Positions 7,163 to 15,505 of a stretch of DNA of 64,000 nt are shown in pieces. How positions within the stretch are numbered: the first letter of the stretch is position 1; each line of letters starts with the position of its first letter. Position numbers and translations under genes: made by a program. Source of the stretch: Pyxidicoccus parkwaysis. Lineage in GTDB: Bacteria; Myxococcota; Myxococcia; Myxococcales; Myxococcaceae. The DNA lies in contig NZ_CP071090.1 in NCBI RefSeq assembly GCF_017301735.1, positions 186,001 to 250,000 on the forward strand, given 5' to 3'. The notes under the pieces are model-generated. The model was given only the letters and a program-made list of their open reading frames with translations, was not told the DNA's origin and did no database searches.

Positions 7163-9487
7163 CTAGAGAATCCTTCCCCCGCTCACCACGAGGCCGTAGT
7201 CAGCGTCGATGGCCGTCGTCTCCGGGCGCGCGTCCTGAACGAGCTCGTCCGCCAGCACCTCCACGGTCCACGTGCCGGCGGCCGGGTTGGTGAGGAAGAC
7301 GTTCTCCACCGTGTCCAGCTTGTTGGACACGCCACCCGACGTGGACACGTTGCCCGCCGTCAGGCCGTTGTTGCCCCAGTAGACGACGCCGGACGGAGAC
7401 GTCACGCGCAGCGACAAGTCGTTGATGCGCGCCTGCGCCGCGCCCACCGTGCCGGCGGGGTCCGTGTACACCAGGGTGACGTTGAGCTCCGTCTGTCCGG
7501 TGGCCACGCTGACGCTGTACGTCTTCTTCGACAGCGGCGTGAGCACGTCCGTCTCGTTGATGATGCTCGTCACCGCCGCGCGGTCATACAGGCGCTTCAC
7601 GTCCGCGGTGCCCCAGCCCTGCTTGTACCGGTCGATGTCGCCGTTGGCGCCGCCCGCCGGCCAGTTGTAGCGGTACGCCATGTTGATCATCAGCGCCTTC
7701 GCGGTGGCCATCTGCGGGCGGCTCGCGAAGACGTCCGCGCCGCCGCCGAAGCCGGCCCACACGCCGTTGTGCCACATCTGGAACAGCAGCCCGAAGTGGC
7801 CCGACGTCTGCGGCGTGGCCGCGCTGGTGCCGCTGAAGTTGTAGTACGACGAGTCGCTCGAGTTGTTCGCCGCGCGGATGGCGTCGTAGAAGTACGCGAG
7901 GTCCGGCTTGATGCGGCCGTCCGCCGCCGGGCCGATGCTCGCGCCGCCGCCCCAGTGGTCATCCGCGCGGTTGATGTTGTCGTAGTGGTACATGCCGCCC
8001 ACGGAGACGATGTTCTTCGCCCACGCCTGCGGCCGCGAGTTGCGCGTGCCCGAGTTGCTCTGCGACTGCGTGCTCAGGATGGGGTACTTGAGCAGGTAGT
8101 CATCCACCTCGGCGGAGATGGTGGTGTACGTGGTGCCCAGCGCGCTGCCCACGCTCGACGTCTGGAACACCGCGCGGTAGCGGCCGGCCGGGTCCGTCAG
8201 CTCGCGGTTGATGTCGTAGCGGGACTTGGTGCCGCCGAACTGCGTGGACTCGCTGTAGAGGAAGAAGATGCCCTGGCCCGAGGGCAGAAGGCCCCGCGCG
8301 GAGGCGTCCACGCCCCGGGCGAAGTTGATGCTGTAGCACGAGGTGCCGTGGGCGCTGCCCGCGGTGGACGTGCTGTGGATGATGGGCGCGTTGGCCCACT
8401 CCTGGTGCGTGGTGCGCAGCTCCGTGTCGAAGACCTCGCCGCGCACGCCCTGGCCCGTCCAGCCCTTCAGCGTCTCCAGCGCGGCGGCGCCGCCAATGGC
8501 GCGCACGTTGTTCATGTCCACCTCACCGGGGCCGCCCCACCGGTCGATGAACTGCACCGCGTTGGAGCGCACCAGCCGCTCGAGCTGCGGCTGGGTGAGA
8601 GTGGCCTCCACGCGCCAGCCGCCCGGCTCCACGAGCTCCACCGTGCCGCCCAGCCTGCGCACCAGGCTCGCGACTTCCGCCTGCCGCGCCGCCCCGTGCT
8701 CGCCCACCATGATGGAGTAGCGCTGCGACTCCAGGCGCGCCGAGCGGCCGAGCAGCGCCTCGCGCAGCGGCGCCTCCACGCGGTACTCCGGATGGTACGG
8801 GCCCACCCACCGCACGTAGGGCAGCTCCGCCACGCGCTTGTGCGCGCTCGCGTCCATCTCCACCAGGAAGGTGTGGTCCGTCAAAAAGCGCAGCACCTTG
8901 CCGCCCGAGGCTTCAATCGCCGCGCGGAACTCCGGCAGCGGCGTGCCCTGGAACTGCACCAACTCCAGCGTGTTGTCCGGGTCCGCGGAGAGCAGCCCCG
9001 TCACCAGCGGCATGGCGCCGCGCACCGGGTCGAACTGCGTGCCCTCCAGGCGGATGAGGTAGCTGGTGGGCTGCACGCGGCCCATCAGCTCCGTGCCGCC
9101 CCGGCTGTAGGCGAAGAAGTCCTGGCGCACGCCGTCCGCGCCTTCCTCCTCCCACGTGTAGAGCTGCACCGCCGTGGCCGGCACGTCCACCGTGCGCAGG
9201 GAGCGCACCGCCGCGTCCGTGCGGTGGAACACGCGCCCCGCGCCGGTGACGAGCGCGAAGCGGCCCTCACCGCGCCCCTCGTAGCCCGCGACGAGGCCGG
9301 CCTTCGCCGCCGCGTCCGACTCCACGAGCCGTGCCTGCCCGGGTGCTTCCGCCGCGCGCGCCACGCCGGGCCGCGCATCCGGTGGTTGCGCCGCAAGCGC
9401 AGGCAGTGGAACGGCCAGGCCCCAGCCCAGGGCCAGGGCGGAGAGCGGGCGCCAGCAATCGCTGTACGACGAGAAGGGGAGCTTCAT
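7163..9487 (-). CDS. secreted subtilisin-like (S8) serine protease
   Basis: A 774-residue exported protease. The ATG at 9487 has AAAGGAG eight bases upstream; a longer frame to 9532 lacks this. Residues 1-32 form a signal peptide ending in ALAA. A long N-terminal region (about 50-330), probably a propeptide plus a fold of its own, precedes the catalytic domain with Asp354 (EVFDTE), His380 (SAHGTS), oxyanion Asn478 (QSNSG) and Ser555 (SGTSAATP). The spacing between Asp and His is short, as in the more divergent S8 members. The C-terminal 130 residues (TVENVFLTNPAAGTWTVEV) look like the proprotein convertase P-type beta-sandwich. It likely acts outside the cell in degradation of prey or environmental protein. 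Confidence 0.93.
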   Translation of the reverse strand: MKLPFSSYSDCWRPLSALALGWGLAVPLPALAAQPPDARPGVARAAEAPGQARLVESDAAAKAGLVAGYEGRGEGRFALVTGAGRVFHRTDAAVRSLRTVDVPATAVQLYTWEEEGADGVRQDFFAYSRGGTELMGRVQPTSYLIRLEGTQFDPVRGAMPLVTGLLSADPDNTLELVQFQGTPLPEFRAAIEASGGKVLRFLTDHTFLVEMDASAHKRVAELPYVRWVGPYHPEYRVEAPLREALLGRSARLESQRYSIMVGEHGAARQAEVASLVRRLGGTVELVEPGGWRVEATLTQPQLERLVRSNAVQFIDRWGGPGEVDMNNVRAIGGAAALETLKGWTGQGVRGEVFDTELRTTHQEWANAPIIHSTSTAGSAHGTSCYSINFARGVDASARGLLPSGQGIFFLYSESTQFGGTKSRYDINRELTDPAGRYRAVFQTSSVGSALGTTYTTISAEVDDYLLKYPILSTQSQSNSGTRNSRPQAWAKNIVSVGGMYHYDNINRADDHWGGGASIGPAADGRIKPDLAYFYDAIRAANNSSDSSYYNFSGTSAATPQTSGHFGLLFQMWHNGVWAGFGGGADVFASRPQMATAKALMINMAYRYNWPAGGANGDIDRYKQGWGTADVKRLYDRAAVTSIINETDVLTPLSKKTYSVSVATGQTELNVTLVYTDPAGTVGAAQARINDLSLRVTSPSGVVYWGNNGLTAGNVSTSGGVSNKLDTVENVFLTNPAAGTWTVEVLADELVQDARPETTAIDADYGLVVSGGRIL

Positions 9488-9675
9488 CTCGGTGTCTCCT
9501 TTGCGGCGGGTGGCTACGGCGTCAGGAAACAAGGAAAACGAGATGAACTAGATAATTCAGAGATTCACAGGGAGTCAATTCCCCCTACCGCCAGGTGACA
9601 TTCGCGAGGGGTGATGCCACTCCATGGAGAGGGCGTCAGACGTTGGCGCAGCGTGGCGTCGGGAGAGGCTCCGCC

Positions 9676-10149
9676 ATGGAACTGGTCCTGTTCATCGGCC
9701 TTCAGGGCTCCGGGAAGAGCAGCTTCCAGCGCCAGCGCTTCGCGGACACGCACGTGCTGGTGAGCAAGGACCTGTGGCCTCACGCGCGCCGCAAGGACGC
9801 GAGGCAGCGGCGGTACATCACCGAGGCGCTCGTGGCGGGGCGCTCGGTGGTGGTGGACAACACCCACCCGTCGCCCGAGGTGCGCGCGCCTCTCATTGCC
9901 CTCGGGCACGAGCACGGCGCGCGCGTCGTCGGCTACTACTTCGCGTCGGACCTGAAGCGGTGCCTGGAACGCAACGCGCAGCGGCAGGGACGGGCCAGGG
10001 TGCCGGAGGTGGCGCTGTTCGCCACGGTGAAGCAGCTGCGGCGTCCGGCCCGCGCCGAGGGCTTCGATGCGCTGTACCACGTGACGTTGACGGAGGAAGG
10101 CGACTTCCGCGTCGAGGAATGGAAGGAGGAGGCCGATGGAACCGGATGA
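9676..10149 (+). CDS. P-loop polynucleotide kinase-like protein
   Basis: A 157-residue AAA_33/zeta-toxin-like P-loop kinase. Walker A is GLQGSGKSS at residues 8-16. The strand VVVDNTHPS supplies the Walker B/kinase Asp typical of T4 Pnk and PNKP kinase domains. The lid region follows with ERNAQR and GRARVPEVAL. No phosphatase domain is present. The ATG at 9676 has GGGAGAGG seven bases upstream. Its stop lies 14 bases inside the next gene, a Thg1-like polymerase, so the two are translationally coupled. A 5'-OH RNA kinase that prepares ends for the 3'-5' polymerase is a reasonable inference. Which nucleic acid is phosphorylated is not shown. Confidence 0.85.
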   Translation: MELVLFIGLQGSGKSSFQRQRFADTHVLVSKDLWPHARRKDARQRRYITEALVAGRSVVVDNTHPSPEVRAPLIALGHEHGARVVGYYFASDLKRCLERNAQRQGRARVPEVALFATVKQLRRPARAEGFDALYHVTLTEEGDFRVEEWKEEADGTG

Positions 10150-10906
10150 GCTGGCGAACCGCATGCGACAGGGTGAGGTGTTCCACGGCCTCCGCCTGCT
10201 GCCGGGCGCGTGGACGGTGCTGCGCGTGGACGGGCGGGGCTTCTCGCGCTTCACCGGGGAGCGCTTCGAGAAGCCGTTCGACCCGGCCTTCCACCAGTTG
10301 ATGGTGCGCACCGCCAGCGCGCTCCTGGAGGACCTCCAGGGCGTGTTCGCGTACACGCAGAGCGACGAAATCTCCGTCCTCTTCCGGCCGGAGTGGTCGC
10401 TGTTCGACCGCTCCATGGAGAAGCTCGTCTCGCTGTCAGCGGGCCTCGCCAGCGCCACCTTCACGCACGCGGCGGGCGTGCCGGCCATGTTCGACGGCCG
10501 CGCGTGGCTGGGCACCAACGAGCGCGCGGTGCTGGACTACTTCCAGTGGCGGCAGTCGGACGGCACGCGGTGCGCGCTGCACGGCTGGTGCTACTGGACG
10601 CTGCGCAAGGAGGGCCGCTCGGCGTCGCAGGCCACGCGCGAATTGGACGGGCGCAACGTGGGCTACAAGAACGAACTGCTCTTCCAGCGCGGCATCAACT
10701 TCAACGAGGTGCCGCTCTGGCAGCGCCGGGGCTCCGCCATCTTCTGGGAGCAGTACGTGAAGGAGGGCGTGGACCCGCGCAACGGCCAACGCACGCAGAC
10801 GTCGCGCCGCCGGCTCAAGGTGGACTCGGAGCTTCCGATGAAGGAGGCCTACGAGGACTACGTGCGCGGCATCCTCGCCGCGTCCGAGCCCGAGCCCGCG
10901 ACGTGA
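10136..10906 (+). CDS. tRNA-His guanylyltransferase-like (Thg1-like) 3'-5' polymerase
   Basis: A 256-residue member of the Thg1/TLP family, which adds nucleotides to the 5' end of RNA in the 3'-5' direction. The two metal-binding segments are intact: RVDGRGFSRFT (Asp32) and FAYTQSDEISVLF (Asp77). The downstream fingers-like region has CALHGWCYWTLR where canonical Thg1 carries HINNLYN, and a conserved KNELLFQRGINFNEVP follows. Bacterial TLPs are known to repair 5'-truncated tRNAs on a template rather than add G-1 to tRNA-His, which bacteria encode. It overlaps the upstream kinase gene by 14 bases, supporting an RNA-repair operon. The ATG at 10136 lies in a GGAGGAGGCC context, a strong ribosome-binding site. 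Confidence 0.93.
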   Translation: MEPDELANRMRQGEVFHGLRLLPGAWTVLRVDGRGFSRFTGERFEKPFDPAFHQLMVRTASALLEDLQGVFAYTQSDEISVLFRPEWSLFDRSMEKLVSLSAGLASATFTHAAGVPAMFDGRAWLGTNERAVLDYFQWRQSDGTRCALHGWCYWTLRKEGRSASQATRELDGRNVGYKNELLFQRGINFNEVPLWQRRGSAIFWEQYVKEGVDPRNGQRTQTSRRRLKVDSELPMKEAYEDYVRGILAASEPEPAT

Positions 10907-10909
10907 GCG

Positions 10910-11788
10910 CTAGCCCGCGGTGTCCTGCCGCTCGCCCAGCGGCAGGACCTTCCACAGCCGGGGCTTGTCGTACTGGGGAGGAATCATCCCCAGCGGCCAG
11001 CCCTCGGCCGTGACTTCCGCGTACTGGTAGCTGCGCCCGCCGTGGCGAAAGCGAGTGCCGGTGCCGGGCAGCCCCACGCCCACCGCCGCGTGCGCCAGCG
11101 GGTCCGAGTACAGCAGCACCGCGTCGATGCCGGCCTGCCGCAGCAGCATCACCGCCAGCACCGCCTTGGAGTCGCAGTCACCGCGGTCCTCCGCCGGCAC
11201 CAGCGCCGGGGGCACGATGCCGAAGGGCTCGTCCTTGGGCAGCTCGTAGCGGATGCGCTGCACGAAGCCGAGGATGAGCTGCGCGGCCTGTGACGCATCC
11301 AGCCCGCGCTCGCGGATGGAGGTGACGAAGCGCTCGCCCAGCGCGTGCACGGGCTCCGCGTTGGTGCGCATCAGCTCCTCGTAGATGCAGCGCATGTCCG
11401 CGGTGCAGCCGGCCGGGGCGTTGTACGTGAAGCGCTCGGGGCCCAGCGAGCGGTAGCGCAGCCTGCGGCCCAGCGCGGCGTGCTCGTCCTCCAGCTCCTG
11501 CGTCAGCGCCTCGCTCAGCCCGTAGGCGAGGAAGTGCTGCGGCGGGCTGAGGCTCTCCGCCTTCCACTCGTAGTTGCGCGCGCGCTGCGGCGGCGTGCCG
11601 GGGGGAAGCAGCACCGTGCCCAGGTCCACCACGCGCACGCTGCTGGGAAAGCCGGGCAGCGGCGCGCGCACGTCCAGCTCCGCCAGCCGCCCCAACATGC
11701 CCAGCCCGCAGCAGCAGAAGCAGCTCCCGAAGGCGATGCCCGCGAGCAGCAGCTTCAGGAGCGTCTTCGGGGAGCCGGAGGAGGCCAT
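10910..11788 (-). CDS. membrane-anchored transglutaminase-like protein
   Basis: A 292-residue protein with an N-terminal hydrophobic anchor (residues 8-32, Cys-rich: FGSCFCCCGLGML) and a transglutaminase-like cysteine protease fold. The catalytic Cys is in EDRGDCDSKA and the His in DPLAHAAVGV; the third acidic residue is probably in the EVTAEGW segment. The extracytoplasmic placement is inferred from the anchor. ATG at 11788 has GGGAGGG eight bases upstream. It lies 19 bases after the DUF350 gene in the same direction, so the two are probably co-transcribed. Bacterial proteins of this fold act as peptidases or amidases; the substrate is unknown. Confidence 0.85.
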   Translation of the reverse strand: MASSGSPKTLLKLLLAGIAFGSCFCCCGLGMLGRLAELDVRAPLPGFPSSVRVVDLGTVLLPPGTPPQRARNYEWKAESLSPPQHFLAYGLSEALTQELEDEHAALGRRLRYRSLGPERFTYNAPAGCTADMRCIYEELMRTNAEPVHALGERFVTSIRERGLDASQAAQLILGFVQRIRYELPKDEPFGIVPPALVPAEDRGDCDSKAVLAVMLLRQAGIDAVLLYSDPLAHAAVGVGLPGTGTRFRHGGRSYQYAEVTAEGWPLGMIPPQYDKPRLWKVLPLGERQDTAG

Positions 11789-11807
11789 GCCCGCGCCCTC
11801 CCGTCCG

Positions 11808-12350
11808 TCACGCCGGCGCGCGCAGCGTCCCCTCGGGGAGCTGCGGGAAGGGGATGAGGCCGTTGAGCGCCGCCTGGAGCCCCGGCGCCGTCAGCAGCGC
11901 GAGCACCACCAGGATGGCGGAGAGGATGAGCGCCGCGGCGATGTTGCCCTTGCGCACCTCCGCGAGCTCATCGATGCCGGGCGTCATCCGGTCGAACATC
12001 AGGATGCCCATGGACAGCACCGCCACGCCCACGCCCAGGGACAGGCCCACCTGCAGCACGGCGACGGCAAGGAGCTTGCCCACCATCAGCGGCTGGAAGG
12101 GCGGGGTGCGCACGGTGAGGTCCACCGCGTCCGACGTGGCCTGCACAGCGTGCTGCACCAGCAGGCCCAGCGACAGCAGGCTCGCGGCGTGGACGACTCC
12201 GGCGGCGGTGTTCCCCTGGCGCAATTCCTCCACGGGGTTGGTGCCGAGGATGCGGCTCAGGCCGCGCAACCCGAGCCAGATTCCGAGCGCGGCCACGAGG
12301 CCGCCGAAGACCACCTTGACGAGGCCGACGAGCAGGAGGACGAGGTCCAT
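11808..12350 (-). CDS. DUF350 inner-membrane protein
   Basis: A 180-residue integral membrane protein with about five hydrophobic segments arranged as two repeated halves. Each half carries the DUF350 signature of an acidic turn followed by Gly-Asn and small residues (EELRQGNTAAGVV and ELAEVRKGNIAAALI). The duplication and these motifs fit the YjfL/DUF350 family, whose biochemical role is not established. It is the first gene of a two-gene minus-strand unit with the membrane-anchored transglutaminase, suggesting a shared envelope task. Confidence 0.85.
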   Translation of the reverse strand: MDLVLLLVGLVKVVFGGLVAALGIWLGLRGLSRILGTNPVEELRQGNTAAGVVHAASLLSLGLLVQHAVQATSDAVDLTVRTPPFQPLMVGKLLAVAVLQVGLSLGVGVAVLSMGILMFDRMTPGIDELAEVRKGNIAAALILSAILVVLALLTAPGLQAALNGLIPFPQLPEGTLRAPA

Positions 12351-12399
12351 AGCAGGCGCGGCGCCCGGGGTGCCGGACGCCGCGCCGGGGACTCTACGC

Positions 12400-13005
12400 T
12401 CAGGGAGTGCCGAAGTCCTGCGTCCAGTAGTGCTTGTAGGTGCTCGTCGGCGCGTAGAAGTAGCCGATGCCGATGTGGACCAGGCCGGGGTTCATGATGT
12501 TGTTGCAGTGGCCCGTGCTGCCCATCCAACCATTCACCACGGCGGCCGCGGTGGAGTAGCCCGCCGCGACGTTCTCCGCCGCCATCCGGTACGAGTAGCC
12601 CGCCGAGGTCATCCGCTGCCACGGCGTGGTGCCGTCCGAGCCGGTGTGGCTCATGAAGTTGTTCGTCCCCATGTCGCGCGAGTGGTGCCGCGCCGCACAG
12701 CGCAGCCGCGTGTCGAGCGTGAGCGCGGGCGCCGGGGCCTTCGCCACGCCGCCACAGGTGGCACCCGCGGCCCGGCGCTGGTTGACGAGCGTGAGCACCT
12801 CCGACTCCAGGCTGGCCCAGTTCGCGTCCCACGTCGTCACGTCATCGCAGTACGCGAAGGCGGTGACGGCGTTGGACGGCTCGGAGGTCTCCATGGCGGG
12901 GACGAGCGCGCCCTCGCCCGTCTCGGTGGCGGGAGTCTCGGGAGCGCCGCAGCCGCCGAGGACGGCGGCACCCAGGAGGAACAACGGAAGGGAGCGGGAG
13001 GCCAT
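12400..13005 (-). CDS. CAP (SCP/PR-1) domain lipoprotein
   Basis: A 201-residue lipoprotein. The ATG at 13005 follows AAAGGAA at five bases. A signal peptide ends in the lipobox LGGCG at about residues 17-21. The CAP domain covers the C-terminal 140 residues: VLTLVNQRRAAGA, LRCAARHHSRDM, NNFMSHTG, SAGYSYRMAAENVAAG, and the C-terminal pair GHCNNIMNP and HIGIGYF. The conserved His/Glu tetrad of CAP proteins is recognisable (H in ARHHS and MSH, E in AEN, H in GHC). Two Cys pairs may form disulphides. Its role outside the cell is unknown; bacterial CAP proteins are often linked to envelope or interaction functions. Confidence 0.88.
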   Translation of the reverse strand: MASRSLPLFLLGAAVLGGCGAPETPATETGEGALVPAMETSEPSNAVTAFAYCDDVTTWDANWASLESEVLTLVNQRRAAGATCGGVAKAPAPALTLDTRLRCAARHHSRDMGTNNFMSHTGSDGTTPWQRMTSAGYSYRMAAENVAAGYSTAAAVVNGWMGSTGHCNNIMNPGLVHIGIGYFYAPTSTYKHYWTQDFGTP

Positions 13006-13200
13006 GTCGGTTCCTTTCGTGAGACGTGAAGCGGCGCGCGCTTCGGGGGAAGCGGACCGCTCACGCATCCTGCCCGCTCCTCCCACGGAGTCGAGGGAGG
13101 GCCTGTCCAGGGCCCGAGTGCTCGCGTGGTTTCATCATCCCACCCTATTGCAGCAGCAATTCAATGGCCTCACGCAGCTCCAGCATGGGTGAAGACTTCC

Positions 13201-13241
13201 GGGACGCCAGCGCGAGGGGGGGAGAAACGCGCTGGCGTCCC
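13201..13241 (-). terminator. hairpin terminator after the ALDH-DUF779 operon
   Basis: Perfect 14-bp arms GGGACGCCAGCGCG (13201-13214) and CGCGCTGGCGTCCC (13228-13241), 13-nt loop. It begins 14 bases beyond the DUF779 stop on the minus strand. There is no T tract, as is common at high GC. Confidence 0.75.
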
Positions 13242-13255
13242 GGTGCCGGCCTCGA

Positions 13256-13666
13256 CTACTCCGGCGGGCCCCGCCTCGGTGGCGGGGCGTGCTTCATGCG
13301 CTCGTACTCCTCATCGGTGAAGACGCGGCTGCGCGTGAGGAAGCGCACGCCCAGCGGGGACTCCAGGCTGAAGCCCGCGCCACGTCCCGGCACCACGTCG
13401 ATGGTGAGGTGCGTGTGCTGCCAGTACTCGAACTGCGCGCCGCCGATGTAGACGGGGCAGCCTTCCACCTCGCCCAGGAAGACATCCCGCTGGCCGATGC
13501 GGAACTCGCGCTGCGGGTAGCACATGGGCGCGCTGCCATCGCAGCAGCCACCGGACTGATGGAACATCAGCGGCCCATTCGCGTCGCGCAGCTGGCGGAT
13601 GACGGCGGCGGCCTCGGGCGTCACCGCCACGCGGGCCACCTCCGCTTCGAGCTCCCCGGCCGCCAT
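13256..13666 (-). CDS. DUF779 protein (acetaldehyde dehydrogenase-linked)
   Basis: A 136-residue DUF779 protein. The conserved segments FHQSGGCCDGSAPMC, DVFLGEVEGCPVYIG and QFEYWQHTHLTIDVVPG are visible; the Cys-rich first motif may bind metal. The family is typically encoded beside acetaldehyde dehydrogenases of the ExaC/AldB type, as here: the ATG at 13666 shares one base with the dehydrogenase stop (TGATG), giving tight translational coupling. It ends before a perfect 14-bp hairpin. A role as an accessory factor of the dehydrogenase is inferred from context alone. Confidence 0.92.
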   Translation of the reverse strand: MAAGELEAEVARVAVTPEAAAVIRQLRDANGPLMFHQSGGCCDGSAPMCYPQREFRIGQRDVFLGEVEGCPVYIGGAQFEYWQHTHLTIDVVPGRGAGFSLESPLGVRFLTRSRVFTDEEYERMKHAPPPRRGPPE

Positions 13667-15186
13667 CAGAAGAAGCCCAGGGCCTTGGGGCTGTAGCTGA
13701 CCAGCAGGTTCTTCGTCTGCTGGTAGTGGTCCAGCATCTTCTTGTGATTCTCACGGCCGATGCCGGACTGCTTGTAGCCGCCGAAGGCCGCGTGCGCCGG
13801 GTAGAGGTGGTAGCAGTTGGTCCACACGCGTCCAGCCTCGATGGTGCGCCCGGCGCGGTAGGCCTGATTGATGTCGCGCGTCCACACGCCGGCACCCAGG
13901 CCGTACAGCGTCTCGTTGGCGATGCGCATGGCGTCGTCGAAGTCCTTGAACGTCGTGACGCTCACCACGGGCCCGAAGATTTCCTCCTGGAAGATGCGCA
14001 TCTTGTTGGTGCCCTGGAAGACGGTGGGCGACACGTAGTAGCCGTCCTTCAAGTCACCCGCCAGGTGCGCGCGCTCGCCGCCGGTGAGGACCTTGGCGCC
14101 CTCCTTCTTGCCGATGTCGATGTAGCCGAGAATCTTCTCGAGTTGGTCGCTGGACGCCTGCGCGCCGAGCATCGTCTCGGTGTCCAGCGGGTTGCCCGGC
14201 TTCACGCGCTTGACGCGCTCCAGGGCGCGCTCGATGAACTGATTGTAGATGCGCTCGCTGATGAGCGCGCGCGACGGGCAGGTGCAGACCTCGCCCTGGT
14301 TGAGGGCGAACATGGCGAAGCCCTCGAGCGCCTTGTCGAAGAAGTCGTCGTCCTTGGCGAGGACGTCGTCGAAGAAGATGTTGGGGCTCTTGCCGCCCAG
14401 CTCCAGCGTCACCGGGATGAGGTTCTCACTGGCGTACTGGAGGATGAGGCGGCCGGTCGTGGTCTCTCCGGTGAAGGCCACCTTCGCCACGCGGTTGCTG
14501 CTGGCCAGGGGCTTGCCGGCTTCGATGCCGAAGCCGTTGACGATGTTGAGCACGCCTTCCGGGAGGAGGTCCTGGATGAGCTCGGTGAGGACGAGGATGC
14601 CGACGGGCGTCTGCTCCGCGGGCTTGAGCACCACGCAGTTGCCCGCCGCCAGCGCCGGGGCGAGCTTCCACGCGGCCATCAGGATGGGGAAGTTCCAGGG
14701 GATGATTTGGGCCACGACGCCGAGCGGCTCGTGGAAGTGGTAGGCGACGGTGTCGGCGTCGAGCTCGCCCGCGGAGCCTTCCTGTGCGCGGATGCAGCCG
14801 GCGAAGTAGCGGAAGTGGTCGATGGCCAGCGGCAGGTCGGCGGCGAGCGTCTCGCGCACGGGCTTGCCGTTGTCCCACGTCTCGGCGACGGCGAGCAGCT
14901 CCAGGTTCTGCTCCATGCGGTCGGCAATCTTGTTGAGGATGTTGGCGCGCACGGTGGGCGAGGTGCGGCCCCAGGACAGGCGCGCGGCGTGGGCGGCATC
15001 GAGCGCCTTGTCGATGTCCTCGGCGGTAGAGCGGGGGACTTCACAGAAGGCCTGGCCGGTGACGGGGCTGATGTTCTGGAAGTACTGGCCACGAGCGGGC
15101 TCGACCCAGCGGCCGCCGATGAAGTTCTGATAGCGGGACTTGAACTTCACCTTCGAGCCGGGCTGATTGGGGGCGGCGTAGAGCAT
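13666..15186 (-). CDS. NAD-dependent aldehyde dehydrogenase, ExaC/AldB type
   Basis: A 506-residue aldehyde dehydrogenase that oxidises aldehyde to acid with NAD(P). Landmarks are the cofactor-binding IPWNFP and [16 protein letters not shown], the general base in LELGGKSPN, the catalytic Cys in [11 protein letters not shown], and [10 protein letters not shown]. Length is normal for the family. An acetaldehyde-like substrate is suggested by the coupled DUF779 gene and by the AcoR-type sigma-54 activator encoded upstream. ATG at 15186 has AAGGAG about eight bases upstream. A GG-N10-GC sigma-54 promoter lies at 15236-15250, so expression should depend on the activator. Confidence 0.95.
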   Translation of the reverse strand: MLYAAPNQPGSKVKFKSRYQNFIGGRWVEPARGQYFQNISPVTGQAFCEVPRSTAEDIDKALDAAHAARLSWGRTSPTVRANILNKIADRMEQNLELLAVAETWDNGKPVRETLAADLPLAIDHFRYFAGCIRAQEGSAGELDADTVAYHFHEPLGVVAQIIPWNFPILMAAWKLAPALAAGNCVVLKPAEQTPVGILVLTELIQDLLPEGVLNIVNGFGIEAGKPLASSNRVAKVAFTGETTTGRLILQYASENLIPVTLELGGKSPNIFFDDVLAKDDDFFDKALEGFAMFALNQGEVCTCPSRALISERIYNQFIERALERVKRVKPGNPLDTETMLGAQASSDQLEKILGYIDIGKKEGAKVLTGGERAHLAGDLKDGYYVSPTVFQGTNKMRIFQEEIFGPVVSVTTFKDFDDAMRIANETLYGLGAGVWTRDINQAYRAGRTIEAGRVWTNCYHLYPAHAAFGGYKQSGIGRENHKKMLDHYQQTKNLLVSYSPKALGFF

Positions 15187-15235
15187 GGACGCACTCCTTC
15201 ACGTGGGCTGCGGGTTGGGACGCCGCCGTCCCTGA

Positions 15236-15250
15236 GCAGCACGCGTGCCA
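15236..15250 (-). promoter_or_regulatory. sigma-54 (-24/-12) promoter of the ALDH operon
   Basis: On the minus strand TGGCACGCGTGCTGC has the invariant GG (15249-15248) and GC (15237-15236) ten bases apart, closely matching TGGCAC-N5-TTGC. It is 50 bases upstream of the dehydrogenase ATG and immediately downstream, in transcription direction, of palindromes that could bind the adjacent sigma-54 activator. Confidence 0.8.
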
Positions 15251-15297
15251 GCAGCCCTGCACCGACGTCGCGGCGCGTCGTGTCCCGCTCTGCAACA

Positions 15298-15329
15298 CTG
15301 TCGCGGACAGAGGTGACGCACGTCGCGAC
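15298..15329. promoter_or_regulatory. putative activator-binding palindromes
   Basis: Two GTCGCG-centred palindromes: CTGTCGCGGACAG (15298-15310, 5-bp arms around GCG) and GTCGCGAC (15322-15329, fully self-complementary). They lie 48-79 bases upstream of the -24 element, the normal enhancer position for a sigma-54 activator. A looser relative (GTCGTGTC) is at 15277-15284. Confidence 0.6.
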
Positions 15330-15361
15330 ACAAGCGTCCCGTGGCCCGCCGCGTCACGGTG

Positions 15362-15505
15362 GGGATTGCGAACTCGGTGCCGAGGTGCCGCGCTCAGGAG
15401 CGGGGCGGCAGCGTGAGGCCGAAGCGCTCCACCTTGGGAGTGCGAAGTCGGTGCCGAGGTGCCGCTCAGGAACGGGGCGGCAGCGTGAGGCCGAAGCGCT
15501 CGACC
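15362..15505 (-). repeat. tandem duplication of the regulator gene 3' end
   Basis: About 67 bases (15362-15433) repeat as 15436-15505 with a 74-base offset, two missing bases and a few substitutions. The second copy contains the end of the sigma-54 activator (…[12 protein letters not shown] and stop). The first is a non-coding duplicate directly downstream. Confidence 0.8.

Noticed and set aside
7124-9598. 824-codon plus-strand open frame
   Set aside because: Antisense to the S8 protease, whose catalytic triad and signal peptide are clear.
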